Positions 34,216-43,217 are shown, counted from the stretch's first letter. The stretch is DNA of 64,000 bases from CAVQKZ01 sp963837325 (GCA_963837325.1 CAWIMV010000002.1:558001-622000), one strand, 5' to 3'. The notes: generated from the sequence alone by a model not told the origin. Translations and numbers: made by a program.

Positions 34216-35232
34216 ATGACGCTGAAGGACAACGCGATCTACGTCGACGGCAAGCGCACGGCCGATCCGAAGAGCCTCGACGAGACCTACGAGATCATGC
34301 GGGACCGGCAGGGCGTGGCTTGGATCGGGCTCTACCGTCCCGAGCCCGACGAGATCCGCTCGGTGGCGCGTGAGTTCGGCCTGCACGAGCTCGCGGTCGA
34401 GGACGCGATCACCGCGCATCAGCGGCCCAAGTTGGAGCGCTACGACAAGACCCTGTTCATCGTGCTGCGCCCGGCCCGCTACCTCGACGATGCGGAACGG
34501 GTGGAGTTCGGTGAGCTGCACGTCTTCACCGGCCGCGACTTCGTCGTCACCATCCGCCACGCGGAGGCCCCCGACGTCGCGCGGGTACGCCATCGCCTGG
34601 AGCACAACCCGGAGCTGTTGCGGTGCGGGCCGGAAGCGATCCTGTACGCGCTGCTCGACCAGGTCGTCGACGAATACGAACCGGTCGTCGCCGGCCTCGA
34701 GAACGACATCGACGAGATCGAGGACGAGCTGTTCGAAGGCGATCCGGGCGTTTCCCAGCGCATCTACGAGCTGTCGCGCGAAGTCATCGCGTTCCAGCGC
34801 GCCACCCATCCGCTGCTCGGGATTCTCGACGCGCTCGAGGGCGGCTTCGACAAGTACCAGATTGACGTGGAGTTGCAGCGCAACCTGCGCGATGTCCGCG
34901 ATCACGTGACGACGGTCGTCGAGCGGGCCGACGCGTTCCGGGTCCTGCTGCAGAACGCGTTGAACGTCAACGCCACGCTCGTCGGACAGCGCCAGAACGA
35001 CGAGATGCGCAGCCTGACGGTGGCCAGCCTGGCCCAGAACGAGGAAGTGAAGCGGATCTCGGCGTGGGCGGCGATCCTGTTCGCGCCGACACTCGTCGGC
35101 ACCGTCTACGGCATGAACTTCCACGACATGCCCGAGCTGAGGTGGGCCGCCGGTTACCCCCTCGCGCTGGCGCTCATGCTGGTGACGTCGGTGACGCTCT
35201 ACTTCGTCTTCAAACGCCGCCACTGGCTGTGA
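34216..35232 (+). CDS. corA: CorA-family magnesium/cobalt transporter
   Basis: 338 residues. A large acidic cytosolic N-terminal domain is followed by two C-terminal membrane helices. The invariant YGMNF motif ends the first helix, and the basic KRRHWL tail follows the second. VEDAITAHQRPKLERYD and the helix LLDQVVDEYEPVVAGLENDI are typical of CorA. It forms a pentameric Mg2+ (or Co2+/Zn2+) channel in the cytoplasmic membrane. Length is normal. The ATG has TTGAGG about five bases upstream. A repeat element lies 45 bp after the stop. Confidence 0.93.
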   Translation: MTLKDNAIYVDGKRTADPKSLDETYEIMRDRQGVAWIGLYRPEPDEIRSVAREFGLHELAVEDAITAHQRPKLERYDKTLFIVLRPARYLDDAERVEFGELHVFTGRDFVVTIRHAEAPDVARVRHRLEHNPELLRCGPEAILYALLDQVVDEYEPVVAGLENDIDEIEDELFEGDPGVSQRIYELSREVIAFQRATHPLLGILDALEGGFDKYQIDVELQRNLRDVRDHVTTVVERADAFRVLLQNALNVNATLVGQRQNDEMRSLTVASLAQNEEVKRISAWAAILFAPTLVGTVYGMNFHDMPELRWAAGYPLALALMLVTSVTLYFVFKRRHWL

Positions 35233-35276
35233 GCCGGCGTGGGCACCGTGGTGGGGGCCCTCCCGATCCGATCGTG

Positions 35277-35362
35277 TTTTCCCCGCTGGTGACCGCTTTC
35301 GGGCACCCAAACCGAGCAGCAGCGGGGAAAACCGGGGAGGGGCCGAGCACCGGCGGGGAAAA
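35277..35362. repeat. 55-bp-core repeat element (locus 3)
   Basis: The core 35277-35331 has perfect 12-bp arms TTTTCCCCGCTG / CAGCGGGGAAAA, with the conserved left inner part GTGACCGCTTTCGG but a diverged right inner part. One extra, slightly altered half-unit CGGCGGGGAAAA is at 35351, again 31 bp on. It lies between corA and the following gene on the same strand, downstream of corA. Confidence 0.9.
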
Positions 35363-35403
35363 GGTGGACGCGCGCGTGGGTGGCGCCGTCCTAGGCTGTT
35401 CCG

Positions 35404-36177
35404 ATGACCGCTGCCGACCGCGCCGCCGAACTGCGGCGCCTGCACGACGATCCTGAGCCGCTCATTCTCGTCAACGTGTGGGACGTCGCCAGCGCCCGCG
35501 TCGTCGCCGGACTACCGGGCTGCACCGCGCTGGCCACCGCGAGTCACTCAATCGCCGCGGCCCACGGCTTCGACGACGGTGAACAGATTCCGCTCGATCT
35601 GATGATCGACGCGATCGCCCGCATCGCTGCGGCCGTCGAACTGCCCGTCAGCGCCGATCTCGAAGCCGGCTACGGCGATCCCGAGACGACCGTGCGCCGG
35701 GCCATCGGGGCCGGCGCGGTCGGCGGCAACCTCGAGGACGGGATGCGGCCGTTCGACGATGCGGTGGCAGCCATCGAGGCGGCGGTGCGGGCCGGCGTCG
35801 CCGAAGGCGTGCCGTTCGTGCTGAATGCGCGCACTGACGTCTTCATCGCGCCCGGCGATCGCGGGCCCGACGAGATGGTGGCTGAGGCGGTGCGTCGCGG
35901 CCGCGCCTTCCTGGACGCCGGTGCGGCTTGCGTCTTCGTGCCCGGCCGCCTCGACGTCGGCACGGCGGCGCGGCTGGTCGAGGGGATCGGCGTCCGCAAG
36001 GTCAGCGTCATCGCCGTGCCCGGCGGAGCCACACCCGGGGAATTCGGACGAGTCGGTGTTGCCCGCATCTCGTTCGGCCCGTGGACGTTGCGAGCCGCCC
36101 TGAGCGCCCTGGCCGATGTCGGCGCGGAGTTGCTGGCCGGCGGGGCACTACCGGCGAACGTCCGCGCCGTCGTCTGA
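35404..36177 (+). CDS. Isocitrate lyase / PEP mutase superfamily enzyme
   Basis: 257 residues of the ICL/PEPM TIM-barrel superfamily. Motifs are LVNVWDVASARVV, TASHSIAAAHGFDDGE, PVSADLEAGYGD (metal and substrate site), GGNLEDG and VLNARTDVF. Members cleave or rearrange 2-methylisocitrate, oxaloacetate or phosphonates; this short subgroup is unassigned. A second member of the superfamily is at 61.5-62.3 kb. TAGGCT at 35392-35397 sits six bases before the ATG, consistent with a leaderless transcript. The 3' end overlaps the convergent PfkB-kinase gene by 30 bp. Confidence 0.88.
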   Translation: MTAADRAAELRRLHDDPEPLILVNVWDVASARVVAGLPGCTALATASHSIAAAHGFDDGEQIPLDLMIDAIARIAAAVELPVSADLEAGYGDPETTVRRAIGAGAVGGNLEDGMRPFDDAVAAIEAAVRAGVAEGVPFVLNARTDVFIAPGDRGPDEMVAEAVRRGRAFLDAGAACVFVPGRLDVGTAARLVEGIGVRKVSVIAVPGGATPGEFGRVGVARISFGPWTLRAALSALADVGAELLAGGALPANVRAVV

Positions 36178-37143
36178 CTGCAGCGACGCGCGTAGCGGCT
36201 CCACCTCGGCCCGGCGCGGCGGGTCGGCGCCGGCCCGCGTACAGGTCAGGGCGGCGACCAACGCCGCCTCGTCCACAACGGCGGCGAGGGTCTCCGGCCG
36301 ACGCAGCCCATCCAGCCGGGCCGGCTCCGTGATGGCGCGCCGGCCCAGCGCGTCGAGCAGGCCGCTGGTGAAGGCGTCCCCGGCCCCGACGGTGTCGACG
36401 ATGGCGGCGGGGTACACCGGCCGCTGTACCGGCGGCGCCCCTTCGACGAATGCCGTCGCCCCGTCGCCCCCTCGGGTGATGACGACGACGCGGGGTCCAG
36501 CCGCCAGCCAGCGCGGCGCCACCGATTCGACCGGCTCGTCGCCGTAGAGCCACTGCAGGTCCTCGGCGCTGGCCTTCACCAGGTGGGCCGTCCGCAGCGC
36601 GCGCTCGACCTGCTTACGGGCCGAGGCGGCATCGGGCTGCAGCTGCGGGCGCACGTTCGGGTCGTAGCTGACGAGCACCTTGCCGGCCGAGTGCAGTTCG
36701 GCGACCCGGCGTTCGATGACGTTGGCGCCGGGGGGCAGCCAGGACGCCAGCGAGCCGTAATGGAAGATCGCGGCACTCGTCGGCAGATGGTCGAGTTCGG
36801 CCGCTGTCCACTGGAAGTCGGCCGTACCGTCGACGGAGAACTCGTAGCGGGCCACGCCATCAGTGAGCTCGACCAGCGCGATCGTGGTGGGCTGCCGGCC
36901 GATGACGGCAAAGTCGAGGTCGACGTGCGATCGCGACGCGTGGTTGCGCAGCACCGTGCCGAACGGGTCGTGAGAGAAGCGGCCCACGAACGCCACCGGC
37001 TGGCCGAGTCGGCCCAGCCCGACCGCCACGTTGAACGGACCACCGCCGGCGTGGGCGCGGCACGCGCTGTCATCGCCCGGATCGACCAGATCGATGAGGG
37101 CTTCCCCGATGACCGCGATCCGCGGAGGCTCGCCTGTCGTCAC
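36148..37143 (-). CDS. PfkB-family carbohydrate kinase (fructokinase-like)
   Basis: 331 residues. N-terminal AVIGEALIDLVDPGDDS and AGGGPFNVAVGLGRLG are PfkB signature 1 and the sugar-site glycines. C-terminal DTVGAGDAFTSGLLDAL is signature 2 with the catalytic Asp. The closest pattern is fructokinase. It transfers phosphate from ATP to a sugar, product unknown. The stop lies 30 bp inside the end of the convergent PEPM-like gene. A LysE-type exporter gene lies 21 bp upstream on the same strand. Confidence 0.9.
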   Translation of the reverse strand: MTTGEPPRIAVIGEALIDLVDPGDDSACRAHAGGGPFNVAVGLGRLGQPVAFVGRFSHDPFGTVLRNHASRSHVDLDFAVIGRQPTTIALVELTDGVARYEFSVDGTADFQWTAAELDHLPTSAAIFHYGSLASWLPPGANVIERRVAELHSAGKVLVSYDPNVRPQLQPDAASARKQVERALRTAHLVKASAEDLQWLYGDEPVESVAPRWLAAGPRVVVITRGGDGATAFVEGAPPVQRPVYPAAIVDTVGAGDAFTSGLLDALGRRAITEPARLDGLRRPETLAAVVDEAALVAALTCTRAGADPPRRAEVEPLRASLQSDDGADVRR

Positions 37144-37164
37144 GAGGCTCGAAACTACCCGCGT

Positions 37165-37761
37165 TCAGCGCGATTCGGCTGCGACGCTGACGCCGAGACC
37201 CACCATGACGCAGCCGGTGCCGCGCTCCATCATCCGGCGCACGCGCGGGCGCAGCATCGTCCCGGCCCGATCAACCGCGAACGCGAGCAGCGAGAACCAC
37301 ACCACGTCGTAGGCGACGATCACCACGGCCATCGCGAGCGCAGCCGGTAGCACCGCCGCGTCTGGGCTGAGGAACTGCGGGAACAGTGCGACGAAGAAGA
37401 TGGCGAGCTTGGGGTTGGCTGCCGCGGTGACGATGCCGGTGCGCCAGCCGTGGCGCGCGCGAGGGGTATCGGGCACGTCGTCGCCGCGATGCAGGATCGA
37501 GCGCACGCCGAGGACGATCAGCACGATCGCTCCCCCGATCCGCAGTACGTCGAACGCGACCTGCGAAGCGAGAATCAACGACGAGACGCCCACCGCCGAC
37601 AGGCAGCCCCACATCAGTACGCCGACGCTGTTGCCCGTGACCGTGCCAAGTGCAGCCCGGCGTCCGTCGCGGGCAGCGACGCGGAGGACCAGCGCGGTGG
37701 CCGGCCCGGGCGTGAGGGTGACGACCAGCGCCACCAGCAGAAATTCCGGGATGGAGCGCAC
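37165..37761 (-). CDS. LysE/RhtB-family amino-acid exporter
   Basis: About 198 residues with five to six hydrophobic helices. TLTPGPATALVLRVAARDGR near the N-terminus is the LysE/RhtB signature, and NPKLAIFFVALFPQFL lies mid-protein, also typical. It probably exports amino acids or related metabolites across the cytoplasmic membrane; the substrate is unknown. The GTG at 37761 places the first helix at the N-terminus, as usual; another GTG three codons upstream is possible. The upstream region holds the GATCAAC repeat. Confidence 0.87.
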   Translation of the reverse strand: MRSIPEFLLVALVVTLTPGPATALVLRVAARDGRRAALGTVTGNSVGVLMWGCLSAVGVSSLILASQVAFDVLRIGGAIVLIVLGVRSILHRGDDVPDTPRARHGWRTGIVTAAANPKLAIFFVALFPQFLSPDAAVLPAALAMAVVIVAYDVVWFSLLAFAVDRAGTMLRPRVRRMMERGTGCVMVGLGVSVAAESR

Positions 37762-37879
37762 GGTTTTGACGCTACCGGCGCATGGCTTGGGGTGTCGCGC
37801 CACTTTCCTGCCGCACCAACGGCACCGCACCCCATCGCACCGGACCGCCACCACGGCTCTAACGAGGTGACGGCTGGAG

Positions 37880-37974
37880 TGATCAACTCGCGTTTGCTGA
37901 GCGGTTTTCGGCGATTTCGCGCACCTAACGCGAGTTGATCAACGAAAGGGCGCGCATCAAACGTGAGTTGATCA
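37880..37974. repeat. Inverted plus direct repeat of a GTTGATCA-type motif
   Basis: The 15-bp arms TGATCAACTCGCGTT (37880-37894) and AACGCGAGTTGATCA (37927-37941) are a perfect inverted repeat around 32 bp. A third copy, AACGTGAGTTGATCA (37960-37974), repeats the right arm with one mismatch, 33 bp on. It lies in the shared upstream region of the divergent LysE and GPP34 genes and is unrelated to the TTTTCCCC family. Confidence 0.85.
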
Positions 37975-38020
37975 ACGGCCATGGTTGAATGCGAGCGCCC
38001 GGTCTGGGTACACCTGAGGC

Positions 38021-38683
38021 ATGGATAGCACGCTCGCGGAAGAATTGTTGCTGATCGCCTACAACGACACGACCGGACGCTCCGAGAGCGGTTCGACCGA
38101 ACTCGACTGCGGCCTGGCCGGCGCGCTGCTGGTGGAGTTGACGCTGGCCGGGCGCATTGACGTCGTCGACGGCAAGGTCGTCGTCATGGACCGGACGCCG
38201 ACCGGTGACTCACTTGTCGACGGCGCCCTGACCCGCATCGCCGGCGAGCAGCGCGCCCGCAAGCCGGACTGGTGGGTCGGCAAGCTCAAGAGCGGCGTCC
38301 GCGACGAGCTACTTGCCCGGCTTACCAAGCGCGGCGTGCTGCAGCTGCAGCGGCGCAAGGTGATGAAGCTCTTTCCGGTGCGCCGCTACCCGACGCTTGA
38401 CGCCGGCGTCGAGTCGGCCGCGCGCTCGCGCCTGCAGAGCGTGGTCGGGCACGGCGCCCAGCCCGACGTCCGCACCGCGGCGCTGGCATCCCTGCTCGAC
38501 GCCTGCGGGCTGGCCCGTCACACGTTCCCCGACCTCGATCGCAAGCAGCTCAAACTGCGGATGAATGAGCTCAGCAAGGGCCAGTGGACAAGTGAGGCGG
38601 TACGCAAGGCGATCCAGTCCATTCAGGCCGGCGTCGCCGCCGTGACCGTCGCTACCTCGGCAGCGGTCGTCGCGACCACGTGA
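38021..38683 (+). CDS. GPP34 (GOLPH3/Vps74-like) family protein
   Basis: 220 residues. Family motifs are LAEELLLIAYNDTTGR at the N-terminus, the hydrophobic GLAGALLVELTLAGRI, the loop RKPDWWVGKL, LTKRGVLQLQRRK, and YPTLDAG. Eukaryotic GOLPH3 binds PI4P and Golgi enzymes; bacterial GPP34 proteins are soluble or peripheral and uncharacterised, often numerous in actinobacteria. The C-terminus is Ala/Val-rich and could contact membrane. It is divergent from the LysE gene. Confidence 0.88.
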   Translation: MDSTLAEELLLIAYNDTTGRSESGSTELDCGLAGALLVELTLAGRIDVVDGKVVVMDRTPTGDSLVDGALTRIAGEQRARKPDWWVGKLKSGVRDELLARLTKRGVLQLQRRKVMKLFPVRRYPTLDAGVESAARSRLQSVVGHGAQPDVRTAALASLLDACGLARHTFPDLDRKQLKLRMNELSKGQWTSEAVRKAIQSIQAGVAAVTVATSAAVVATT

Positions 38684-38693
38684 CGCGCACGGG

Positions 38694-39284
38694 TCAGCGG
38701 CGAAAGCGGCGCACGTCGCGCCCGGGCAGGCCCTTGGCGAAGTGGGCGCGAACCTCCGGACGTAGGACGAAGTACAACAACGCGGCCAGCACCACCGCCT
38801 GCGCGCCCTGCTCGATGCGCATCCACGGCGGGTAGGGCGTTGCCTGGATCAGTACCAGTCCGACGATGCCCAGCGCACCGATCAGGACGACGCGCCGGTA
38901 GGCCCACCGACGTCCGCGCAGCAACGCCCGCACCAAGTACACGTACACGACGCTGACGACGATGTTGCCGATCACGCGTCCCCACAGGCTCGCGCTGTAG
39001 CTCGTGCGCAGCGTGTCGCGCTCGGCCGGGCTGGTGATGTGCCGATGGTCGAGCTGATAGTTGACGACGCTGTGGCGGGCGAGCAGGACCGCCACCGTGA
39101 GCAGGATCGACAGGCCCAGATTGCTCAACAGCAGCGCCACGACCGGCCGCAACGCCTGCGGGGGCTCGGCGTCGGATTCGGACGACTCGGACGCCTCGGG
39201 CGGTGGTGGCGCGGCTGGATAGGAATCGGGCACCAGGGCATTGTTTCGCAGGGGCCGCGCGGGCGACGGGCGGGTTGTCAGCAT
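38694..39284 (-). CDS. Hypothetical four-helix membrane protein
   Basis: About 196 residues. The N-terminal ~60 residues are Pro/Glu/Ser-rich (SYPAAPPPPEASESSESD), then come four hydrophobic helices (VVALLLSNLGLSILLTVAVL; VIGNIVVSVVYVYLVRALL; VVLIGALGIVGLVLIQA; QAVVLAALLYFVLRPEV). No motif was recognised. It is convergent with the GPP34 gene and divergent from the GAF-ANTAR gene. A start at GTG 39233 is also possible. Confidence 0.65.
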   Translation of the reverse strand: MLTTRPSPARPLRNNALVPDSYPAAPPPPEASESSESDAEPPQALRPVVALLLSNLGLSILLTVAVLLARHSVVNYQLDHRHITSPAERDTLRTSYSASLWGRVIGNIVVSVVYVYLVRALLRGRRWAYRRVVLIGALGIVGLVLIQATPYPPWMRIEQGAQAVVLAALLYFVLRPEVRAHFAKGLPGRDVRRFRR

Positions 39285-39311
39285 CGCCGAATCGACGCGC
39301 GGTGTTAAGAG

Positions 39312-40046
39312 GTGGCTAAACTCTCGGCGATGACGGTCTCGATCCACGACGTGCGCCATGCCCTGGAAGAGCTGGGCAAGCTGCGCTTCGGCGAGATGAA
39401 CGTCCAGGACGGCATGCACGAGATCGTCCGGACGACGCACGCGATCTTCGACGTCGACGGCGCCGGATTGATGCTGAGCGACCACGAGCACCATCTGCGC
39501 AATGTCGCCGTGTCCGATGAGCGCGTGGGTCACCTGGAGGAATTGCAGGTCAAGCATTACGAAGGACCGTGCATCGACGCGCTCGATTCCCGGCAACTCA
39601 TTTGCGTCGAGGACCTCGCCCAGGACGACCGCTGGCCGTCGTTCACCGCGGACGCCATCGACCGCGGAGTGCATGCGATCATGGCGAGCCCGATCCCGTA
39701 CAACCAGCATCCGGTCGGAGTGGTGGCCGTCATCTCCGACGACGCCCACCCGTGGACGCCGGAAGGCGAGCTCGCGGTCATGGCGTTCACCGACCTGGCC
39801 GCCCTCCTGATCGCCAGCATGATGCAGGCGACGCAGCAGAGCGAAATGGCCGGGCAGCTGCAGCGCGCCCTGGATTCCCGCGCGGTCATCGAGCAGGCCA
39901 AGGGGATCCTGATGGCCCGCAACGGCCTGGATGCCCGGGCGGCCTACGCCCAGCTGCGGGCCAACGCCCGGTCGTCGCGGCGCACGCTGGCCGCGGTTTC
40001 GGCTGAGGTGGTCGCCGATCCGGCCGGGGTTGCCAGCCCGGCCTGA
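39312..40046 (+). CDS. GAF-ANTAR domain regulator
   Basis: About 244 residues. The GAF domain covers roughly residues 20-165 (HEIVRTTHAIFDVDGAGLML ... PIPYNQHPVGVVAVISDDAH). The C-terminal ANTAR domain reads LDSRAVIEQAKGILMARNG followed by an Ala-rich ANARSSRRTLAAV. ANTAR proteins bind paired hexaloop RNA hairpins and act as transcription antiterminators; the GAF domain would sense a ligand or redox state. No paired-loop target was recognised in the window. The GTG at 39312 was kept; the ATG at 39330 is an alternative. Confidence 0.88.
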   Translation: MAKLSAMTVSIHDVRHALEELGKLRFGEMNVQDGMHEIVRTTHAIFDVDGAGLMLSDHEHHLRNVAVSDERVGHLEELQVKHYEGPCIDALDSRQLICVEDLAQDDRWPSFTADAIDRGVHAIMASPIPYNQHPVGVVAVISDDAHPWTPEGELAVMAFTDLAALLIASMMQATQQSEMAGQLQRALDSRAVIEQAKGILMARNGLDARAAYAQLRANARSSRRTLAAVSAEVVADPAGVASPA

Positions 40047-40186
40047 CCGTACGCATAATGTGCTCGCCGTCTAACGATGCCGCCCAGACCCCCGCGGCCC
40101 CTCGTCGCGACGCTCGACCCCCGTGTGTCAGCTGCGCTGATGCCCCTACTGGTCGAGCAGCCGCTACTCGATCCCAGGGAGTCACC

Positions 40187-40342
40187 GTGATAATTCTCGG
40201 CGTTGTGTTGCTGTTGATCGGTTTTCTCGCGCACATCCCCATCCTCTGGACGCTCGGCATCATCGCCGTCGTCATAGGGGCCATCCTGTTTCTGCTCGGC
40301 GCGGCCGGGCGCGAAATCGGCGGCCGTCGGCATTACTGGTAG
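40187..40342 (+). CDS. Small hydrophobic membrane protein, 51 residues
   Basis: The GTG at 40187 is preceded by AGGGAG with five-base spacing. The product is two short hydrophobic helices (MIILGVVLLLIGFLAHIPIL and LGIIAVVIGAILFLLGAAG) plus a basic tail GREIGGRRHYW. This matches a family of tiny actinobacterial membrane proteins annotated as hydrophobic protein or DUF6131, of unknown function. The stop codon lies at the foot of a strong hairpin. Confidence 0.75.
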   Translation: MIILGVVLLLIGFLAHIPILWTLGIIAVVIGAILFLLGAAGREIGGRRHYW

Positions 40343-40389
40343 CCAGCACCCGGCGGCAGGGCGGTAGACGGCCCGCCCTGCCTGCTGGC
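40342..40389 (+). terminator. Strong hairpin, probable terminator
   Basis: Inner 10-bp stem GGCAGGGCGG (40355-40364) / CCGCCCTGCC (40373-40382). A further 7-bp outer stem GCCAGCA (40342-40348) / TGCTGGC (40383-40389) is separated by a one-sided 6-nt bulge. It begins at the stop codon of the 51-residue gene. There is no T-run, as is common in this GC range. Confidence 0.7.
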
Positions 40390-40490
40390 ATCCCCTGGCA
40401 TTCGCCGCAACGCACCGGCCGCATTGACAAGTCCGCAAACCAGGCGCACCGTACGAATTCGCCCGAGGTTATGTCTGGAAGGTGCGGCTC

Positions 40491-42098
40491 ATGACCCGAC
40501 TCAGTTCTCGCTCGCTCGGCCTGATCGCGGCGCCGCTTGTGCTCACCGGTGCGCTGCTGGCCGGCCCAGCCGCCAGCTCGGCCGACGGGTCGCACGGCCT
40601 GACGTCCACCCGAGTCGCCGGCATCAACGTCGACTCGGCCACCATCCCCCAACTGCAGCGCCTGATGAACCAGCACCGGCTGTCCTCGGCCAAGCTGGTG
40701 TCGTTCTACTTGCATCGCATCCGCCAGCTCAATCCCAGGCTGCATGCCGTCATCACCGTCAGCCACACCGCCGCCGCCGACGCCCGAGCCGCGGATCAGG
40801 CCCGCCGCCGCGGCGACCGCCGGCCGCTGTTGGGCATCCCGGTCCTGGTCAAGGACAACATTGACACCACCGGCATGCCCACCACTGCCGGGTCCTTGGC
40901 GCTGGCCGGCAGCACCCCGCCGGACGCCTTCATCGTCAAGCGATTGCGGGCGGCAGGCGCGCTGATCATCGGCAAGACCAACCTCTCGGAGTGGGCCAAC
41001 TACCGCTCCACCCAGTCATCCAGCGGGTGGAGCGGGGTCGGCGGCCAAACCAACCTCGCCTACGCGCTCGATCGCAATCCGTGCGGCTCGAGCTCGGGCT
41101 CCGGCGTTGCTGCCTCCGCCGACCTGGCTACCGTCGCCGTCGGCACCGAGACCGACGGCTCGATCGTGTGCCCGTCGGGCGCCAGCGGCGATGTCGGCAT
41201 CAAGCCGACGCTCGGCCTGGCCAGCCGCTCGGGGATCGTGCCGATCTCGGCCGAGCAGGACACGGCCGGCCCGATCACCCGCAACGTGACCGATGCTGCG
41301 GTCGTGCTGGGCGCGCTCACCGGGGTTGACCCGAGCGATCCGGCGACCAAGGCGCAGGCCGGCAACGTGCACCGCGACTACACGCGGTTCCTGCACGCGG
41401 GCGCGCTGCGGGGCAAGCGCATCGGGGTGTGGCGAGAAGGCAACTTCGGCGCCAGCCCGGAGACCGACGCGATCATGGAAAAGGCGATCACCAGGATGAA
41501 GGCACTCGGTGCGACCATCGTCGACCCGGCCAACATCCCGATCGACGCGGCGTACGACCCGGAGAACACCGCGCTGCTGTACGAGTTCAAGCACGACATC
41601 GCGGCCTACCTCAAGGCCCACACCGCGCCCGGGTATCCGAAGACGCTCCAGGACCTGATCAACTTCAACAACGCGCACGCGGCCCAGGAGCTGAAGTACT
41701 TCGGCCAGGAGATCTTCCTGCAGTCCCAGGCGAAGGGGCCGCTGACCGACCCGGCCTATGTCAAGGCCCGGCACGACGCCACGTCCATCGCTCAGCACGC
41801 GATCGACGCCACCATCCAGAAGTACCGCCTCAACGCGATCATCGCGCCGACGAACTCGCCGGCTTGGACCACCGATCTGATCAACGGTGACCACTTCCTG
41901 CTCGGCTCGTCCAGCCCGGCCGCCATCGCCGGCTACGCGAGCGTCACCGTGCCGGCCGGGGCGTCGTTCGGGCTGCCGGTCGGAGTCTCGTTCATCGGCG
42001 GCAGGTGGGCCGAACCGAAGCTGATCACGCTGGCGTACGCGTGGGAGCAGGCGACGCACCTCCGCAAGCCACCGCAGTTTCGCCCCAGCGTGCCGTAG
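40491..42098 (+). CDS. Secreted amidase (amidase-signature family)
   Basis: About 535 residues. A Sec signal peptide (LGLIAAPLVLTGALLAGPAA, Ala-rich cleavage region) indicates export. The amidase-signature triad is visible: Lys in GIPVLVKDNIDTTG (about 121), the cis-Ser in CGSSSGSGVAASADLA (about 203), and the nucleophile Ser in TETDGSIVCPSGASGDVG (about 222). The C-terminus has ASVTVPAGASFGLPVGVSFI. It hydrolyses an amide outside the cell; the substrate is unknown. The ATG at 40491 follows GGAAGG; a GTG three codons upstream overlaps that site. Confidence 0.9.
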   Translation: MTRLSSRSLGLIAAPLVLTGALLAGPAASSADGSHGLTSTRVAGINVDSATIPQLQRLMNQHRLSSAKLVSFYLHRIRQLNPRLHAVITVSHTAAADARAADQARRRGDRRPLLGIPVLVKDNIDTTGMPTTAGSLALAGSTPPDAFIVKRLRAAGALIIGKTNLSEWANYRSTQSSSGWSGVGGQTNLAYALDRNPCGSSSGSGVAASADLATVAVGTETDGSIVCPSGASGDVGIKPTLGLASRSGIVPISAEQDTAGPITRNVTDAAVVLGALTGVDPSDPATKAQAGNVHRDYTRFLHAGALRGKRIGVWREGNFGASPETDAIMEKAITRMKALGATIVDPANIPIDAAYDPENTALLYEFKHDIAAYLKAHTAPGYPKTLQDLINFNNAHAAQELKYFGQEIFLQSQAKGPLTDPAYVKARHDATSIAQHAIDATIQKYRLNAIIAPTNSPAWTTDLINGDHFLLGSSSPAAIAGYASVTVPAGASFGLPVGVSFIGGRWAEPKLITLAYAWEQATHLRKPPQFRPSVP

Positions 42099-42151
42099 GT
42101 CTGCCCGCCGGACACGTTTGTCGGCATCGTGCGCTGGGTAGCGTGCCCGGC

Positions 42152-43186
42152 ATGGAGTACCGCAACCTGGGCAACAGTGGCTGTGCCGTGTCCTCGCTGG
42201 CACTCGGGACGATGACGTTCGGTTCGGAGACCGACGAGGCCGGGTCGCACGCCCAGCTCGATCGGTTCGTCGAGGCGGGCGGGATCCTCGTCGACACCGC
42301 CGACGTTTACTCCAGCGGCGTTTCCGAGCAGATCATCGGGCGCTGGCTCGCCGACCGGCCCGCTGACGTCACTGACCGCATCGTCCTGGCCACCAAGGGC
42401 CGCTTTCCCATGGACGACTCCCCGAACGGCGCCGGTTTGTCGATGCGGCACCTCAGCCGGGCGCTCGATGCGTCACTGCGGCGGTTGGGCGTGGAGACGA
42501 TCGACCTCTACCAAGCCCATGCCTTCGACCCCCACACGCCGTTGGAGGAGACGCTGCGCTGCTTCGACGGCTTCGTGCGGGCGGGCAAGATCCGCTACTA
42601 CGGCTTGTCGAACTTCACCGGCTGGCAGCTGACCAAGGCGGTGCACCTCGCTCGGGAGCTGAACCTGGCTGCGCCGGTGACCCTGCAGCCGCAGTACAAC
42701 CTGCTCGTCCGCGAAACCGAGTGGGAGATCGTGCCCGCTGCGCTCGACGCGGGGCTCGGCTTGCTGCCGTGGTCGCCGTTGGGCGGCGGGTGGTTGTCGG
42801 GCAAGTACACCCGCGACGAGCGCCCGACCGGAGCGACCCGGCTCGGTGAGAACCCCGACCGAGGCATGGAGGCCTACGACCGGCGCAAGGACAGCGCGCT
42901 GGTGTGGGACGTCATCAGCGCCGTGCAGACCATCGCCGACAAGCGCGGCGTCTCGATGGCGCAGGTGGCGCTGGCCTGGGTGACCGACCGGCCCAGCGTC
43001 ACGTCGACGATCCTCGGCGCCCGCACCCTCGAGCAGCTCGAAGACAACCTCGGTGCGGCCGACCTGCACCTCGACGCCGACGAGGTCGAGGCACTGGACG
43101 ACGTCAGCGACCCGCGTCCCCGCGACTACCCGTACGGCGAGATGGGCGAGGAGCAGCGCGCCCGCAACCTGTCCGGCGGCCGCTGA
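42152..43186 (+). CDS. Aldo/keto reductase (voltage-gated K+ channel beta-like)
   Basis: 344 residues, a TIM barrel with the AKR order MEYRNLGNSGCAVSSLALGT, DTADVYSSGVSEQIIG (catalytic Asp/Tyr), VLATKGRF (Lys), IDLYQAHAFDPHTPLEET (His) and the NADPH site SVTSTILGARTLEQLEDNL. It reduces carbonyls with NADPH; the natural substrate is unknown. The start is ATG 42152 just after the amidase, in the same direction. A repeat element follows its stop by about 30 bp. Confidence 0.92.
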   Translation: MEYRNLGNSGCAVSSLALGTMTFGSETDEAGSHAQLDRFVEAGGILVDTADVYSSGVSEQIIGRWLADRPADVTDRIVLATKGRFPMDDSPNGAGLSMRHLSRALDASLRRLGVETIDLYQAHAFDPHTPLEETLRCFDGFVRAGKIRYYGLSNFTGWQLTKAVHLARELNLAAPVTLQPQYNLLVRETEWEIVPAALDAGLGLLPWSPLGGGWLSGKYTRDERPTGATRLGENPDRGMEAYDRRKDSALVWDVISAVQTIADKRGVSMAQVALAWVTDRPSVTSTILGARTLEQLEDNLGAADLHLDADEVEALDDVSDPRPRDYPYGEMGEEQRARNLSGGR

Positions 43187-43217
43187 ACGCTCCATCGCGG
43201 GGTCGCGGTCGGGCAGC

